A DNA stretch of 64,000 nt from Micromonospora_I sp040659735 (GCF_040659735.1 NZ_JBFANZ010000003.1:62001-126000); one strand, 5' to 3'; counted from the first letter of the stretch, positions 40,741 through 50,008 are shown. Program-made: numbers and translations. Notes: generated by a model not told the origin, from the sequence alone.

Positions 40741-41200
40741 ATGCCAACCCGTCCGGCCCTCAGACTGGATGACATCGAGCGCCATCGACACCAGTCGAAA
40801 GTTGCAGCGGTTGAATCGTCGAGACTCACCACCTTGGTACGCTCCCGCGTTGGCGGCGATTTCGGCGGTCAGGGCAATCGCTCTAACCGAGTCGGGATAC
40901 CGCATCTATGGCCGTGTGGCACTTGTGGGTGCTACAGTCTGGCTTCTACAGTCAGCTATTCGACCGCTTAGGCGGAAATTTCGCGGAAGGTTCGAAATGG
41001 CATCGGCGAAGTCAAAAGGGCTAGGATTTAAAGGGTTTGCGACGTTGGCAATCTCTGCCCTGATTGGTCTGGCAGCGATATTTTTTATCGCGCGCGCGGA
41101 CGGCAACGTCACCGCCTATGTCATTGGTGGCGCCATTCTGGTGATAATGATTTATTTCATTGTTGCCACGATCGTAAACTGGAATAAGCCGCAACGTTAA
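40741..41200 (+). pseudogene. Small membrane protein, frameshifted
   Basis: ATG 40741 (RBS GAGGAAGAGG) gives LRLDDIERHRHQSKVAAVESS. A shift near 40820 leads into PPWYAPALAAISAVRAIALTESGYRIYGRVALVGATVW and later KGFATLAISALIGLAAIFFIARADGNVTAYVIGGAILVIMIYF, with three to four hydrophobic segments, ending at TAA 41200. The first part in one frame and the membrane part in another both look genuine. GC content from about 40900 on is lower than in the surroundings, suggesting separate origin. Confidence 0.5.
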
Positions 41201-41229
41201 ATCCGCTACTTCGCGGGTCCGGCGTCGCA

Positions 41230-41477
41230 TTGTCGTCGGACCCGCTAATCTCGGTTTGGGGCGGCAAATATTCGACGATCGCCAGGTTGTGGGGCAGGCG
41301 TGGGCGCAGTTCGTGCCGCTCCTGGCCTTCGACGCCGAGATCCGCACCGTCGTGCACTCCGCCAACACCATCGAAAGCGTCAGCGCCCGAATTCGCCGCG
41401 CCCTCCCCGCCCGCGGGTACTCCTCGAAGGAGGCCACCGCGCTCAAGTGCGTCTATCTCAATGTGATGAGCCGCTGA
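41230..41477 (+). pseudogene. IS256-family transposase C-terminal fragment
   Basis: VGQAWAQFVPLLAFDAEIRTVVHSANTIESVSARIRRALPARGYSSKEATALKCVYLNVM is the conserved C-terminal region of mutator-type transposases (the TTNAIESxNARIR region). Upstream catalytic Asp residues are missing. Remnant only. Confidence 0.8.
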
Positions 41478-41553
41478 CCGCGGCCCGCGCTTCCGGCATC
41501 ATCGACGCCCTGAACAGCGCCAACGTGATGACCTTTGCCGATAAGGCGCCCGC

Positions 41554-41787
41554 GGCAGCATCCGCACACCGTTCAAACGCCACCGCTACCGGCCGAAACT
41601 GCCGCGCTGGCAGAAGAAGGTCAACCGCGCTCACGCCCGGATCCGCGCCACCGGTGAACGCGCCAACGCCACCCTCAAGACCTGGAAAGTTCTGACGAAA
41701 CTGCGCTGTTGCCCACACCGCGCCACCGCGATCCTGCAGGCGATCCTGGTTCTGCACCACGTCGAGCACCGGGGCTACGCAGGATAG
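41554..41787 (+). pseudogene. IS5-family transposase C-terminal fragment
   Basis: GSIRTPFKRHRYRPKLPRWQKKVNRAHARIRATGERANATLKTWKVLTKLRC, ending at TAG 41787, corresponds to the last 78 residues of IS5-like transposases including the final catalytic Glu in GERANATLK. The rest is missing. Confidence 0.75.
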
Positions 41788-41799
41788 AAGGGATCGTTG

Positions 41800-42594
41800 T
41801 TACACGGACGGGTCCCAGGCGATGAGCTGGTCGAAGATGCGACGGTCGCCGTCCAGCTTTAGCTTCAGAGAATCCGGCGGTATGCGGCCGTAAAAGAACA
41901 GGACCAGGTCACTGGCCGTGCCCCGGGCGGAGGCGTCGGCCGTGTCCGGGGCCTCGCTGGCAGCAGGCTCGCCGAGGCGGGCGGCCCATGCGCCGTCGCG
42001 GGACAGCTGAAGGCGCCAAGAGCGGCCCTCGGTGGCGTAGTAATCGACGACGGCGGGTTCGTGCGGCCAGGCGACATCCGTCGAGCAGAGGGTGAACTGG
42101 CAGTCGTCGAAACCGTCGAGGGCGACCTCCTCCGGCAGCGGCTGCGGGGCACCCACGGTGAGCTGGACATCGTAGGTGTGCACCGCGATCTCGGGAACCT
42201 GGCGCCGTGCCCATGCACCGGAGGTTTGCGGTGACTGCGAGTCACCCCACCACGTCCAACAACCGCGGTCCGGGCCGGCCTCGCGCAGCGCGCTCGTCAG
42301 TCGCTCGACGGACTCGGTCCACCAGGCCAGGAGAGCCTCGCGTTCCCGAGGCGCACCCGTGCCGTCCTCCCAAGCGGACTTCTCCGGGGGAGCGTCTGCA
42401 GGCCCTGCGGCGACGATGGCGGCCGACTTGCGGCGGCCCATGCCGACGTGTTGCACGAGATCGAACAGCGTCCGCTCGGGATGGGTCGGCACCGGCATGT
42501 CGAGGCTGGGCGCCGCAGCGACCGCGGCGCGGAAGGCGGTCGACCGTTCGTCAATCAGCCGCAGATGATCAGAGAACGTGAGAAATTTGTGCAC
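41800..42594 (-). CDS. Maleylpyruvate isomerase-family mycothiol-dependent enzyme (DinB fold)
   Basis: 264 residues with an N-terminal DinB-like four-helix bundle: DERSTAFRAAVAAAPSLDMPVPTHPERTLFDLVQHVG with the metal-ligand His, and ARRQVPEIAVHTYDVQLTVGAP with the second His cluster. The C-terminal domain (LCSTDVAWPHEPAVVDYYATEG ... DLVLFFYGRIPPDSLKLKLDGDRRIFDQLIAWDPSV) is the SCP2-like part usual in this family. Members use mycothiol, the actinobacterial thiol; the substrate is unknown. It is intact and lies between transposase remnants on one side and the recombinase region on the other. Confidence 0.87.
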   Translation of the reverse strand: MHKFLTFSDHLRLIDERSTAFRAAVAAAPSLDMPVPTHPERTLFDLVQHVGMGRRKSAAIVAAGPADAPPEKSAWEDGTGAPREREALLAWWTESVERLTSALREAGPDRGCWTWWGDSQSPQTSGAWARRQVPEIAVHTYDVQLTVGAPQPLPEEVALDGFDDCQFTLCSTDVAWPHEPAVVDYYATEGRSWRLQLSRDGAWAARLGEPAASEAPDTADASARGTASDLVLFFYGRIPPDSLKLKLDGDRRIFDQLIAWDPSV

Positions 42595-43157
42595 CCCGGC
42601 TTTCTATCACTGTGCTCCGACAACCGGACAGCGATTTTCACAGCCGACGCGGCGGGCGCCGGGCGCTGCGCGCCAGGGTTCCACCTGCCGTGACCTGCAC
42701 CGTCACGATGAAAAAGGCTCAACGATCGAGTCCAGGAAGACGTCGGCATACGTTTATCGATTCGGTCACATGCTTGATGAATCGATTCCTTCGACCACTT
42801 TCCGCAAATGAACCAAGCAGAAGGCACGTCGGCTCGCGGCGATCCGCCTGGTCTTCGCGCCCTCCTCGTCGGCTTGCATCCGGCGGGCGTCAATGTCAGG
42901 GAGAACCTCCTTCCATCGGACACTCAGAATGCGGTATGGCAACGAGCACGCGCAGGCGACCGGCTCCGGCGCGAGGCCGACGACCCCTACCCCGAATTCG
43001 CATCCTCAGCCAGCAGCACCCGCACAGCTCAGGCATTCCCAGTTCCTCATTCTCGTTCGCTGGGAGCGCGGAGTCGACTCCAACAAAGAAAGGAGACACC
43101 TGATGAATGCCTCACCTCGAGCCGGCCAGACCAAGGCCTTAGCCTCTCGGAGCGCGT
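42595..43157. other. Lower-GC stretch before the recombinase; no confident gene
   Basis: About 560 bp with lower GC than its surroundings. An ORF from ATG 42808 reads GDPPGLRALLVGLHPAGVNVRENLLPSDTQNAVWQRARAGDRLRREADD, partly protein-like, but then becomes low-complexity. A 30-codon ORF (43103-43195) starts behind AAAGGAG. This is where the accessory factor of the recombinase would be expected; none is recognisable. Confidence 0.3.
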
Positions 43158-43370
43158 ATGCCCTCACAAGAATCAGATTTTCATATTTCCCGTAATCCCG
43201 AATACAATTCTCACGACAGACAGGTGCCACGGGAAGAAAAGCAGCACCTACCGACTGTATCCACCCCAACGGACCCACCCGAGTTAGGCCCGGCCGCCGC
43301 ACGCGCCCTGCTACGGATACTGCTTTCCGCATGCCAACGGCTGCCGCACCCCGGAAGTGAGGAAATATGA
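43158..43370 (+). CDS. Small protein translationally coupled to the recombinase (70 aa)
   Basis: ATG 43158 gives a hydrophilic start (MPSQESDFHISRNPEYNSHD) and a helical end (LGPAAARALLRILLSACQRLP). Its TGA overlaps the recombinase ATG as ATGA (43367-43370). No family recognised. Position and coupling suggest a regulator or directionality partner of the recombinase, which is inference only. Confidence 0.55.
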   Translation: MPSQESDFHISRNPEYNSHDRQVPREEKQHLPTVSTPTDPPELGPAAARALLRILLSACQRLPHPGSEEI

Positions 43371-45103
43371 CCACAGACCGGAAATTCACAAGACACCGCA
43401 CGACACCGCCTGCTTTCGACGATCAGCCGCTGCGTTTCGCGTTCTACGGCCGAGTGTCCACCGAGGACCAGCAGGACCCGGAAGCCTCCCGCGCGTGGCA
43501 ACTGTCGCGGTCACGGGCACTGATCGAGCCGGTCGGGGGGCAGGTCGTCGCCGAGTTCTTCGACATCGGCCTGTCCCGCTCACTACCGTGGAAGCGCCGC
43601 CCCGAGGCATCCCGCCTGCTCGCCGCGCTCCGCGATCCGCGCCGGGGCTTCGACGCCGTGGTGATCGGTGAACCGCAGCGCGCCTTCTACGGCAACCAGT
43701 TCGGCCTGACGTTTCCACTGTTCGAGCACTACGGTGTCGCACTGTGGGTACCCGAGGTCGGTGGGGCCGTCGACCCCGGCAGCGATGCGCACGATCTCGT
43801 CATGGCTCTCTACGGAGGCATGAGCAAGGGCGAACGCAACCGCATCAAGGTACGCGTGCGCAGTGCCATGGCCGCCCAGGCGGCCACGGAGGGACGGTTC
43901 CTCGGCGGACGGCCACCCTACGGCTACCGGCTCGTCGACGCCGGCCCTCACCCGAACCCGAGCAAGGCAGCCGACGGCCGACGGCTGCACCGCCTGGAAC
44001 CCGATCCGCTCACCGCACCCTTCGTCCGGCGCATCTACGCCGAATACCTCGCCGGAAACGGCATATTCGCCATCGCCGAAGGACTCACCCGCGACGGCGT
44101 CCTATCCCCCTCGGCCTACGACCGGCGACGCAACCCGCACCGCACCACCACGGCCTGGAGCAAGAGCGCCATCCGCGTCATCCTGACCAACCCCCGCTAC
44201 ACCGGCCGGCAGGTGTGGAACAAACAACGCAAGACCGAAATCCTGATCGACGACGTCGCCCTCGGACACGAAACCAAACTGCGCTGGAACCCCACCCACG
44301 AGTGGATCTACTCCGGCGGGCTGGCACACGAACCGCTCATCGATGACGAGACGTTCGCCCGCGTCCAGACGCTGATCGCCAGTGCCGGCAGGCGTCCCGA
44401 CGGGGTCATGAAGCCCCGGGCCAGCAAGCGCAACTACGTGCTCTCCGGCCTCCTGCGCTGCGGCATATGCCAACGGCGCATGACCGGCAGCTTCAACAAC
44501 GACCGCAACCACTACCGCTGCACCTACGCCGCCGAGTACACCGACGCCAACCGCATCGCCCACCCCCGCAGCGTCTACGTCCGCGAGGACCACATCCTCG
44601 AACAACTCCACCCATGGCTCGCCCGAGCCTTCTCGCCCAGCCGACTCACCACAACCGTCCAAGCCATGGCCGATGCCCAACACGACGACGTCGACCAGCA
44701 GGCGATCAAAGCAGCCCGAGAAACCCTCGCCACCTGCGCAACCCGCCTGGACCGCTACCGCGCAGCCCTCGACAGCGGCGCCGACCCCACCGTCGTCAGC
44801 CGATGGATCGCCGACGTCCAAGCCGAACAGCTCACCGCCGAAGCCGCCCTGCGTCGCCTCACCGGACGCCGGACCATGAGCCCGGACGAAATCCGCCGCA
44901 TCGTGGAAGCCCTGGGAAACATCACCACTGTGCTCCGCGACGCCGACCCCGGCGACAAGGCACTGATCTACCGCGAATTGGGGCTGACGCTGACCTACCG
45001 GCCGACCGCCCGCACGGTATCCGCTCAGGCAACCCCAAACGGATCATGTACTAGATTGTGTCCGAGGGGGGACTTGAACCCCCACGCCCTATACGGGCAC
45101 TAG
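43367..45103 (+). CDS. Large serine recombinase (integrase of the tRNA-Leu element)
   Basis: 578 residues. The resolvase domain begins LRFAFYGRVSTEDQQDPEASR with the catalytic Ser at residue 31. The recombinase domain includes GGMSKGERNRIKVRVRSAMAAQ, LAGNGIFAIAEGLTRDGV and NPRYTGRQVWNKQR; a zinc ribbon follows (CGICQRRM ... YRC), then a coiled-coil-like helical segment. The last about 15 codons lie inside the tRNA-Leu gene on the opposite strand, so the C-terminal peptide (PRGDLNPHALYGH) is dictated by the attachment site. It should catalyse integration and excision at the tRNA 3' end. It shares most of its length with the truncated relic at 1528. Confidence 0.93.
   Translation: MTTDRKFTRHRTTPPAFDDQPLRFAFYGRVSTEDQQDPEASRAWQLSRSRALIEPVGGQVVAEFFDIGLSRSLPWKRRPEASRLLAALRDPRRGFDAVVIGEPQRAFYGNQFGLTFPLFEHYGVALWVPEVGGAVDPGSDAHDLVMALYGGMSKGERNRIKVRVRSAMAAQAATEGRFLGGRPPYGYRLVDAGPHPNPSKAADGRRLHRLEPDPLTAPFVRRIYAEYLAGNGIFAIAEGLTRDGVLSPSAYDRRRNPHRTTTAWSKSAIRVILTNPRYTGRQVWNKQRKTEILIDDVALGHETKLRWNPTHEWIYSGGLAHEPLIDDETFARVQTLIASAGRRPDGVMKPRASKRNYVLSGLLRCGICQRRMTGSFNNDRNHYRCTYAAEYTDANRIAHPRSVYVREDHILEQLHPWLARAFSPSRLTTTVQAMADAQHDDVDQQAIKAARETLATCATRLDRYRAALDSGADPTVVSRWIADVQAEQLTAEAALRRLTGRRTMSPDEIRRIVEALGNITTVLRDADPGDKALIYRELGLTLTYRPTARTVSAQATPNGSCTRLCPRGDLNPHALYGH
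45057..45073. repeat. Attachment core at the tRNA-Leu 3' end, outer copy
   Basis: TGTGTCCGAGGGGGGAC covers the last acceptor-stem and T-stem bases of tRNA-Leu and matches 3051-3067 with one mismatch in the same orientation. It lies inside the end of the recombinase frame. Confidence 0.6.
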
Positions 45104-45142
45104 CACCTCAAGCTAGCGCGTCTGCCATTCCGCCACCCGGAC
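45059..45142 (-). tRNA. tRNA-Leu (anticodon GAG)
   Basis: Read on the minus strand, 84 nt fold as a type II tRNA: acceptor stem GTCCGGG with CTCGGAC, D arm with GGCGGAATGGCAGACG, anticodon stem CTAGC/GCTAG enclosing TTGAGGT (anticodon GAG), a long variable arm TGCCCGTATAGGGCG, and T arm GGGGGTTCAAGTCCCCC. The discriminator base is A and no CCA is encoded. The final bases are shared with the attachment core, so the gene stays functional after integration. Confidence 0.97.
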
Positions 45143-45769
45143 TTGCATGTACACCCTACCTCGCGCCATCCGGACGACTTCATCGTCCATCGGCCGCCCG
45201 GCGGGCCGCACGGTGGACTACTGTACACGGCCCCGCTGGATCATGCACATCACCCGCCGGACCGCCGGCATGCTGCGGAAACGCGCACCGAAAACGGACG
45301 GTGGGTGGATGCAGGCAACAGCCAGAATCACCCCGTGACAATCGGCTGAGCCCGACAGCCATCCACACCACCCCGGCTACCACCACGTCACGATCGCGCC
45401 GGCCGGCCGGCCGGTGCACCTCGCCGGGTGAGTGCCCGCTCGACGCCACCGGTACCGTCGTCGGACTGGATGATCCGGAGCGCCGGGTCGACCAGATCGC
45501 GGCGGACGCGCTGGCGGCTCGCCGCGGTCGGCGCCGGGCCGCAATGCGGGGGCGCACCGTCGTCGGCGACGACCGGGCGGTCCTCGCGGGCGTGTGACGG
45601 CGGTGCCAGTGGTCGCCGGATCGGCGCGGCGTTCAGCCCGCCCGGTCCTGGCTGAGCGTCGCCGCTCTGGGCTTCACCGGCCACTCGTCGCGCTGCGGAA
45701 TCACAGCCGCGCTGCCCGATTGATGTCACCGGACTGGCGCGGAACCTGACGTACCGGCAGCATGACGGG
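45143..45769. other. No confident gene between tRNA-Leu and the TPR protein
   Basis: About 630 bp. The first part must hold the tRNA promoter (minus strand). A plus-strand frame near 45420-45597 (TGTVVGLDDPERRVDQIAADALAARRGRRRAAMRGRTVVGDD) has some protein character but no good start. Otherwise nothing recognisable. Confidence 0.35.
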
Positions 45770-47149
45770 GTGTCTCAGCCCTCGCCGCTAACCGTCGTCC
45801 AGCACAACGCCCACGCGCTGCGCGACTCCGGTGATCTCCCCGCCGCCCGCGCCTACCTTCAGCGCGCACTCGAATCGGCCAGGCCGGCGTTTGGCGAAGA
45901 TCATCCGGAAATTCTCCAGACCGCCCACGTACTGGCGGGGCTGCACCGGGAGGCCGACGACCCGATGGCCGCCCGGCGGGTGCTGGAGGAGGCGCTCGCT
46001 GGCGGGGACCGCCGGCTGGGCTATTCGGACCCGCTGATGCTGACGCTCTCCTTCGAGCTCGGCCAAGTGGCAGAGGAATTGGGTAACCGGCACGAGGCCC
46101 GGAAGAGTTTCGGCCGCGTGGTCGCCGCCGGGCCCGCCGTGCTCGGCGAGGATCATTGGCAGGTACGTGCGGCGCGCGAGTACGTCGGCGAGCCGCAGCC
46201 CGCCCCGGCACCCGTCGCTGAGCCGGTGCCGCCGGCGTCGGTGACGCCTTCACCCGTGTCCCCGACGACCCCGAACCACGATTCGACGACCGGTCTGCAC
46301 GTCCTTCCCGCCCCGCCGGTCAGCGCCGCGCCGCCCCCAGCGGCCGAGCCGGTCCAGCAGCAGCCGGCCTACCCGGCCGAGCCGGTCCAGCAGCAGCCCG
46401 GCTACCCGGCCGAGCCGGTCCAGCAGCAGCGTGCCGTTCCCGCGGAGCGCGTGCCGCACGCGCCGGACCATCCCATGGAGCCCGTTCCGCACCAGCCGGC
46501 ATACCCGGCCGAACCGGTGCAGGCTACGCCCGGCTATCCGGTCGAACAGGCACCGCTGGCGCCCGCCTACCCGGCTGAGCCGGTCCAGCAGACGGCGCCG
46601 TACCCGTTCGGCCCGGGGGGCCAACCGGAGCAGTACCCGGCACTTCAGCCGTACCCGACGGTCCAACCGCTTTCCGTGCCCCCATCGCACCCACCGGCGC
46701 CGACGGCCGTCTCCTCGCGTGGCCGCGGTCTGACGGTGGCGGCGGCGATCGCGGCCGCCGCGGCCGCCATCGCGGCGACGCTGGTCGGGCTCGCGGTCCT
46801 CGCCGACAAGGGGGGATCCCCGGCGGGGCCGGAGGGCTCCCCGAGCGCCGGCCCGGTATTGGGCGGCGACCCCCCGACCGATCTGCGTCTGCGCGACGAC
46901 GGGTCGGCGATCACGGTGACCTGGGACGACCCCACTGCCGGAACGGTGCCGTTCATGGTCGCCGGGGGCCGCGCGGGACAGCCGTTGAACGGAATGGCCA
47001 CGATCAAAGCGGGCGAGACGAGCTACACGGTCAACGGGTTGAGTCCCCGGCTGGACTACTGCTTCACGGTCCTGGCCGTCTACTCGACCGACAGGTACGC
47101 GACCTCCGGTCAGGTCTGCACCGCCCGGTCCACGCCCACCCCGCGATAG
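45770..47149 (+). CDS. TPR - proline-rich repeat - single-pass membrane protein with an FN3-like domain
   Basis: 459 residues from GTG 45770. Residues 1-140 are tetratricopeptide-like (ALRDSGDLPAARAYLQRALESARPAFGEDHPEILQTAHVLAGL and repeats, as in TPR_12 proteins). Residues 140-310 are Pro/Gln-rich with 11-residue units based on AEPVQQQPAYP. One hydrophobic helix lies near 322-346 (AAAIAAAAAAIAATLVGLAVL). An extracellular FN3-like domain ends the protein (TDLRLRDDGSAITVTWDDPTAG, SYTVNGLSPRLDYCFTVLAVY). It is followed by an FN3-rich protein and a MoxR-DUF58 operon, all apparently cell-envelope related. Function unknown. Confidence 0.8.
   Translation: MSQPSPLTVVQHNAHALRDSGDLPAARAYLQRALESARPAFGEDHPEILQTAHVLAGLHREADDPMAARRVLEEALAGGDRRLGYSDPLMLTLSFELGQVAEELGNRHEARKSFGRVVAAGPAVLGEDHWQVRAAREYVGEPQPAPAPVAEPVPPASVTPSPVSPTTPNHDSTTGLHVLPAPPVSAAPPPAAEPVQQQPAYPAEPVQQQPGYPAEPVQQQRAVPAERVPHAPDHPMEPVPHQPAYPAEPVQATPGYPVEQAPLAPAYPAEPVQQTAPYPFGPGGQPEQYPALQPYPTVQPLSVPPSHPPAPTAVSSRGRGLTVAAAIAAAAAAIAATLVGLAVLADKGGSPAGPEGSPSAGPVLGGDPPTDLRLRDDGSAITVTWDDPTAGTVPFMVAGGRAGQPLNGMATIKAGETSYTVNGLSPRLDYCFTVLAVYSTDRYATSGQVCTARSTPTPR
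46342..46595. repeat. 33-bp tandem repeats (11-residue Pro/Gln units)
   Basis: Three near-perfect 33-bp units start at 46342, 46375 and 46408 (GGCCGAGCCGGTCCAGCAGC each); degenerate copies continue to about 46595. They encode the AEPVQQQPxYP linker of the membrane protein. Confidence 0.8.
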
Positions 47150-47353
47150 CGGTAACACGCCGTTACGCTGCGGCGACACCACATTCGACAGCGCGTCGTC
47201 CACAGGGCGCGTCGGGCGTTGTCCACAGCCGGACGTCACGGGTTTCCGCCTCTATTGACCAGGCCATATGATGGCTCCCGGCTTTGGCAAGGAGCGCCGG
47301 CGAGGACGCGCGCGACAGGCACTGTCCGCATATGGGTGGGGAGGCGGCCGGCT

Positions 47354-50008
47354 GTGGTCACCACAGACATCGGCACCGCAGGTAACGAGAAGAGCAGCAC
47401 ACCGAAGCGCCGGCTGAGCACGCGCGGCGGGTTGGTCACCGTCGGCACGGTCGCCGCGCTGGTCGCCGCGATGGGCTTGACCGTGCTCGGCGTGGGCGCG
47501 GCGGACAACGCGGTAGCCAGCTACGACGCGAGCTCCTGGCTGTGGAGCGCCGCGAAGAGTGAGATGGCCCGGGTCAACGGGGTGACCGGCCGCGTCGACA
47601 CCCGGCTGCAGGTGCCGCAGGCGCGCAGCCACGCGATGCAGGTGGCCCAGACCGACCGTTTCCTGATCCTCCGCGACCTCGCCACCGGCCAGGTCAGTTC
47701 CCTGGATCTGGCGACCCTGCAGATCACCGCGACGACGAGGACCACGGCCGGCCTCGGTGTCAGTGTCGCTATGCACAAGGACGCCGCTTTCGTGGTCGAT
47801 ACGGTGCAGGGCATCGTGCGTCAACTCGACCCGCGCTCGCTCGTGCCGGTTGGTGAGCCCGTGCGCTATCCCCCGGGCATCACCGGCGGCTTCTTCGACG
47901 GCGACGGCCGGTTGTGGATCGCGGTGCCGAGCGAGGGCACCGTCTCCGCCATCACCGCCGCCGAACTCCCGTCCACAGCCCCGTCCACGGGTGGCGGCGG
48001 GGGCGGGTTGAGCCCGAAGCTGGTCCGCACGGTGGCGGTCGCCCCGCCCAGCAACGACCTGGCCATCTCCACTCTCGACAACGGTGTCGCGGTCCTCAAC
48101 CGGACGAGCAACACCCTGACCATTGTGCGCGGCGAGGAGCAGCGCGACGTGCCGCTCACCATGGCGGGGCCGGGGGCGCTCCCGTCGCGCACCAGCGGCG
48201 CGCAGGTGCCGGTGACGATCCCGGACAGCCGGCATGTGCTCGTGGTGAGCGATGCGGGCGTCCAGCAGTTCGCGGTGCCGGGCGAAGGCGACCGGCTCCG
48301 CCCGGCGGTCGCCTGGGCGGGGCTGTTCTACTGCGCCGACGACGCCACCGGCACGGTCTACGCCTTCGACCCGGCCGGCAAGCTCGTGGAGAAGATCGAG
48401 GTCAACGGCGCCAACGGGCTGCTGGAGCTGGAAGTCCGGGAAAACTACCTGTTCATCAACGCGCCGAACTCGTCAACGGCCCGGGTGGTCGACGCGAAGC
48501 ACACGGTGCGGGTGGTCGACAAGTACGCCAACGACATCCTGGGCGGCGACCCGCCGCCGGTCCCCCCGCCGCCGCCTCCGCCGAAGAAGCCGGTGGTGGG
48601 TAAGCCGAGCGCGCCCCGCGGCGTGACCGCCTCGGCCGGAAACGCGCAGGCGCGGGTCAGTTGGGGTGCGGCCGCGCCGAACGGCGCGACCGTGACGAAG
48701 TACGTGGTGGAGGGTGACGGCAAGACCCGCGAAGTGGGCGCCAACCAGCGTTCGCTGGAGATCACCGGCCTGACCAACGGCAAGACGTACCGCTTCGCGG
48801 TACACGCGGTCAACGCCAAGGGCGCGGGTCCGGCGCGGACGAGCAACCCCGTCGTGCCCACGGCCGAGGTGCCGGACCCGCCGGCCAGCGTCACGGCCGA
48901 AGAGCGCCCGGACGGCTCGGTGGTGGTGAGGTGGGCGGCCGCCAACGGACAGGGACGCCGGATCACCAAGTACGCGGTGACCGCCGTGTCCGCCGCGGCG
49001 AGCGCCCCGGTCGGCGAGTCCCCCAAGACCCAGCTGACGATCCCGGCCGGCGAATTGGAGTACGGCACGCAGTACGCGTTCACCGTGGTCGCGGTCAACG
49101 AGAAGGGGGCGGGGTCCAAGCCGTCCCCGGTCAGCAACACGGTCGTGCCGTTCACCCTGCCGGGCGCCCCGCCGGGCGGGGTGAACGCCACCACCGTGTC
49201 CGGCGAGAGCGGCGCGATCCAGGTGACCTGGGCCCCGGCGCAGGAGAACGGTCGGCCGGTCACCAGGTACGTGGTGGAGGCCAACGGCAAGAAGACCGAC
49301 GTCACCGACGGCACGCAGGTGAAGCTCACCGGATTCGGCGAGGGAGAGAACGTCACGGTGAAGGTGCAGGCGGTCAACGAGGCCGGCGCCGGACCGGCCG
49401 TGACCGACACGGCCCGCACGGTGGCCAAGCCACAGGTGACGATCACCGGCGGTTCGGCGGACGAGACGTCGGTGACGGTCGCTTTCACGGTCAACGCCGG
49501 CGGTGGGCAGGCCCAGTGCAGGGCCACGGTGCCCGGTGCCGCCGCGGCGACGGGCAGTTGCAGCCGGTTGACCGTCGGTGGCCTCAAGCCGAGCACGGAC
49601 TACACGGTCACGGTGACCGCGACCAACGCCGCCGGCAGTCAGAGCGGGACGCGGAAGCAGGCGACGGCGTCGGTCTTCGGCCGGGCGGTCTGCAACAACA
49701 ACACGTCCAGCTCCGATCCGGCGCAGCACACCTGGTGCAACGACACGGACAACGGCCGACAGATCCGCAACGGCACGTCGGAACAGGCGCCGCTGCTCGG
49801 TCGGGCCGACCAGAACCAGCGCCTGGAAGCGATCTGCAAGGTCAACGGCAGCGCGATCCACCCGTACGTCTACAACAAGGGCAAGGCCGACCCGACCAGC
49901 GTCTGGATCCGGGTGCCGTGGGGCAGCGGCACCGGCTACATCTCGTTCGCCTGGTTCAACCTCGAGGGATACGGGATCAACTCGACCGGGCCGCTGCCCG
50001 GCTGCTGA
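47354..50008 (+). CDS. Large membrane-anchored FN3-repeat protein with a propeller-like domain
   Basis: 884 residues from GTG 47354; the open frame extends upstream to TTG 47219 but those residues are not protein-like. A single hydrophobic helix lies near residues 27-47 (LVTVGTVAALVAAMGLTVLGVG). Residues 50-390 look like a repeated beta fold (DRFLILRDLATGQVSSLDLATLQI, RLWIAVPSEGTVSAI), as in propeller proteins. A PPPPPPP linker leads to about four fibronectin type III domains (PSAPRGVTASAGNAQARVSW; DPPASVTAEERPDGSVVVRW; GAPPGGVNATTVSGESGAIQV; a divergent fourth). A C-terminal domain with four Cys ends VNLEGYG-like. It is probably a surface protein. It precedes moxR by 30 bp, so it may belong to the same operon. 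Confidence 0.8.
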   Translation: MVTTDIGTAGNEKSSTPKRRLSTRGGLVTVGTVAALVAAMGLTVLGVGAADNAVASYDASSWLWSAAKSEMARVNGVTGRVDTRLQVPQARSHAMQVAQTDRFLILRDLATGQVSSLDLATLQITATTRTTAGLGVSVAMHKDAAFVVDTVQGIVRQLDPRSLVPVGEPVRYPPGITGGFFDGDGRLWIAVPSEGTVSAITAAELPSTAPSTGGGGGGLSPKLVRTVAVAPPSNDLAISTLDNGVAVLNRTSNTLTIVRGEEQRDVPLTMAGPGALPSRTSGAQVPVTIPDSRHVLVVSDAGVQQFAVPGEGDRLRPAVAWAGLFYCADDATGTVYAFDPAGKLVEKIEVNGANGLLELEVRENYLFINAPNSSTARVVDAKHTVRVVDKYANDILGGDPPPVPPPPPPPKKPVVGKPSAPRGVTASAGNAQARVSWGAAAPNGATVTKYVVEGDGKTREVGANQRSLEITGLTNGKTYRFAVHAVNAKGAGPARTSNPVVPTAEVPDPPASVTAEERPDGSVVVRWAAANGQGRRITKYAVTAVSAAASAPVGESPKTQLTIPAGELEYGTQYAFTVVAVNEKGAGSKPSPVSNTVVPFTLPGAPPGGVNATTVSGESGAIQVTWAPAQENGRPVTRYVVEANGKKTDVTDGTQVKLTGFGEGENVTVKVQAVNEAGAGPAVTDTARTVAKPQVTITGGSADETSVTVAFTVNAGGGQAQCRATVPGAAAATGSCSRLTVGGLKPSTDYTVTVTATNAAGSQSGTRKQATASVFGRAVCNNNTSSSDPAQHTWCNDTDNGRQIRNGTSEQAPLLGRADQNQRLEAICKVNGSAIHPYVYNKGKADPTSVWIRVPWGSGTGYISFAWFNLEGYGINSTGPLPGC

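Larger units (their letters stand above)
3051..45073. mobile_element. Candidate tRNA-Leu genomic island (mosaic, about 42 kb)
   Basis: The proposed limits are the two 17-base tRNA-end repeats at 3051 and 45057. The right end has the usual architecture: an intact integrase-type serine recombinase abutting and overlapping the 3' end of a tRNA gene. The interior is rich in insertion sequences, truncated genes and remnants of conjugative or phage genes, while both flanks look like intact chromosome. The accessory cargo is iron-uptake-like, copper and antibiotic-resistance-like. The extent is inference; internal rearrangement by IS elements is evident, and the element may no longer move as a unit. 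Confidence 0.4.

Noticed and set aside
45143..45597. Gene directly right of tRNA-Leu
   Set aside because: Several overlapping frames on both strands, none with a credible start, ribosome-binding site or family motif.
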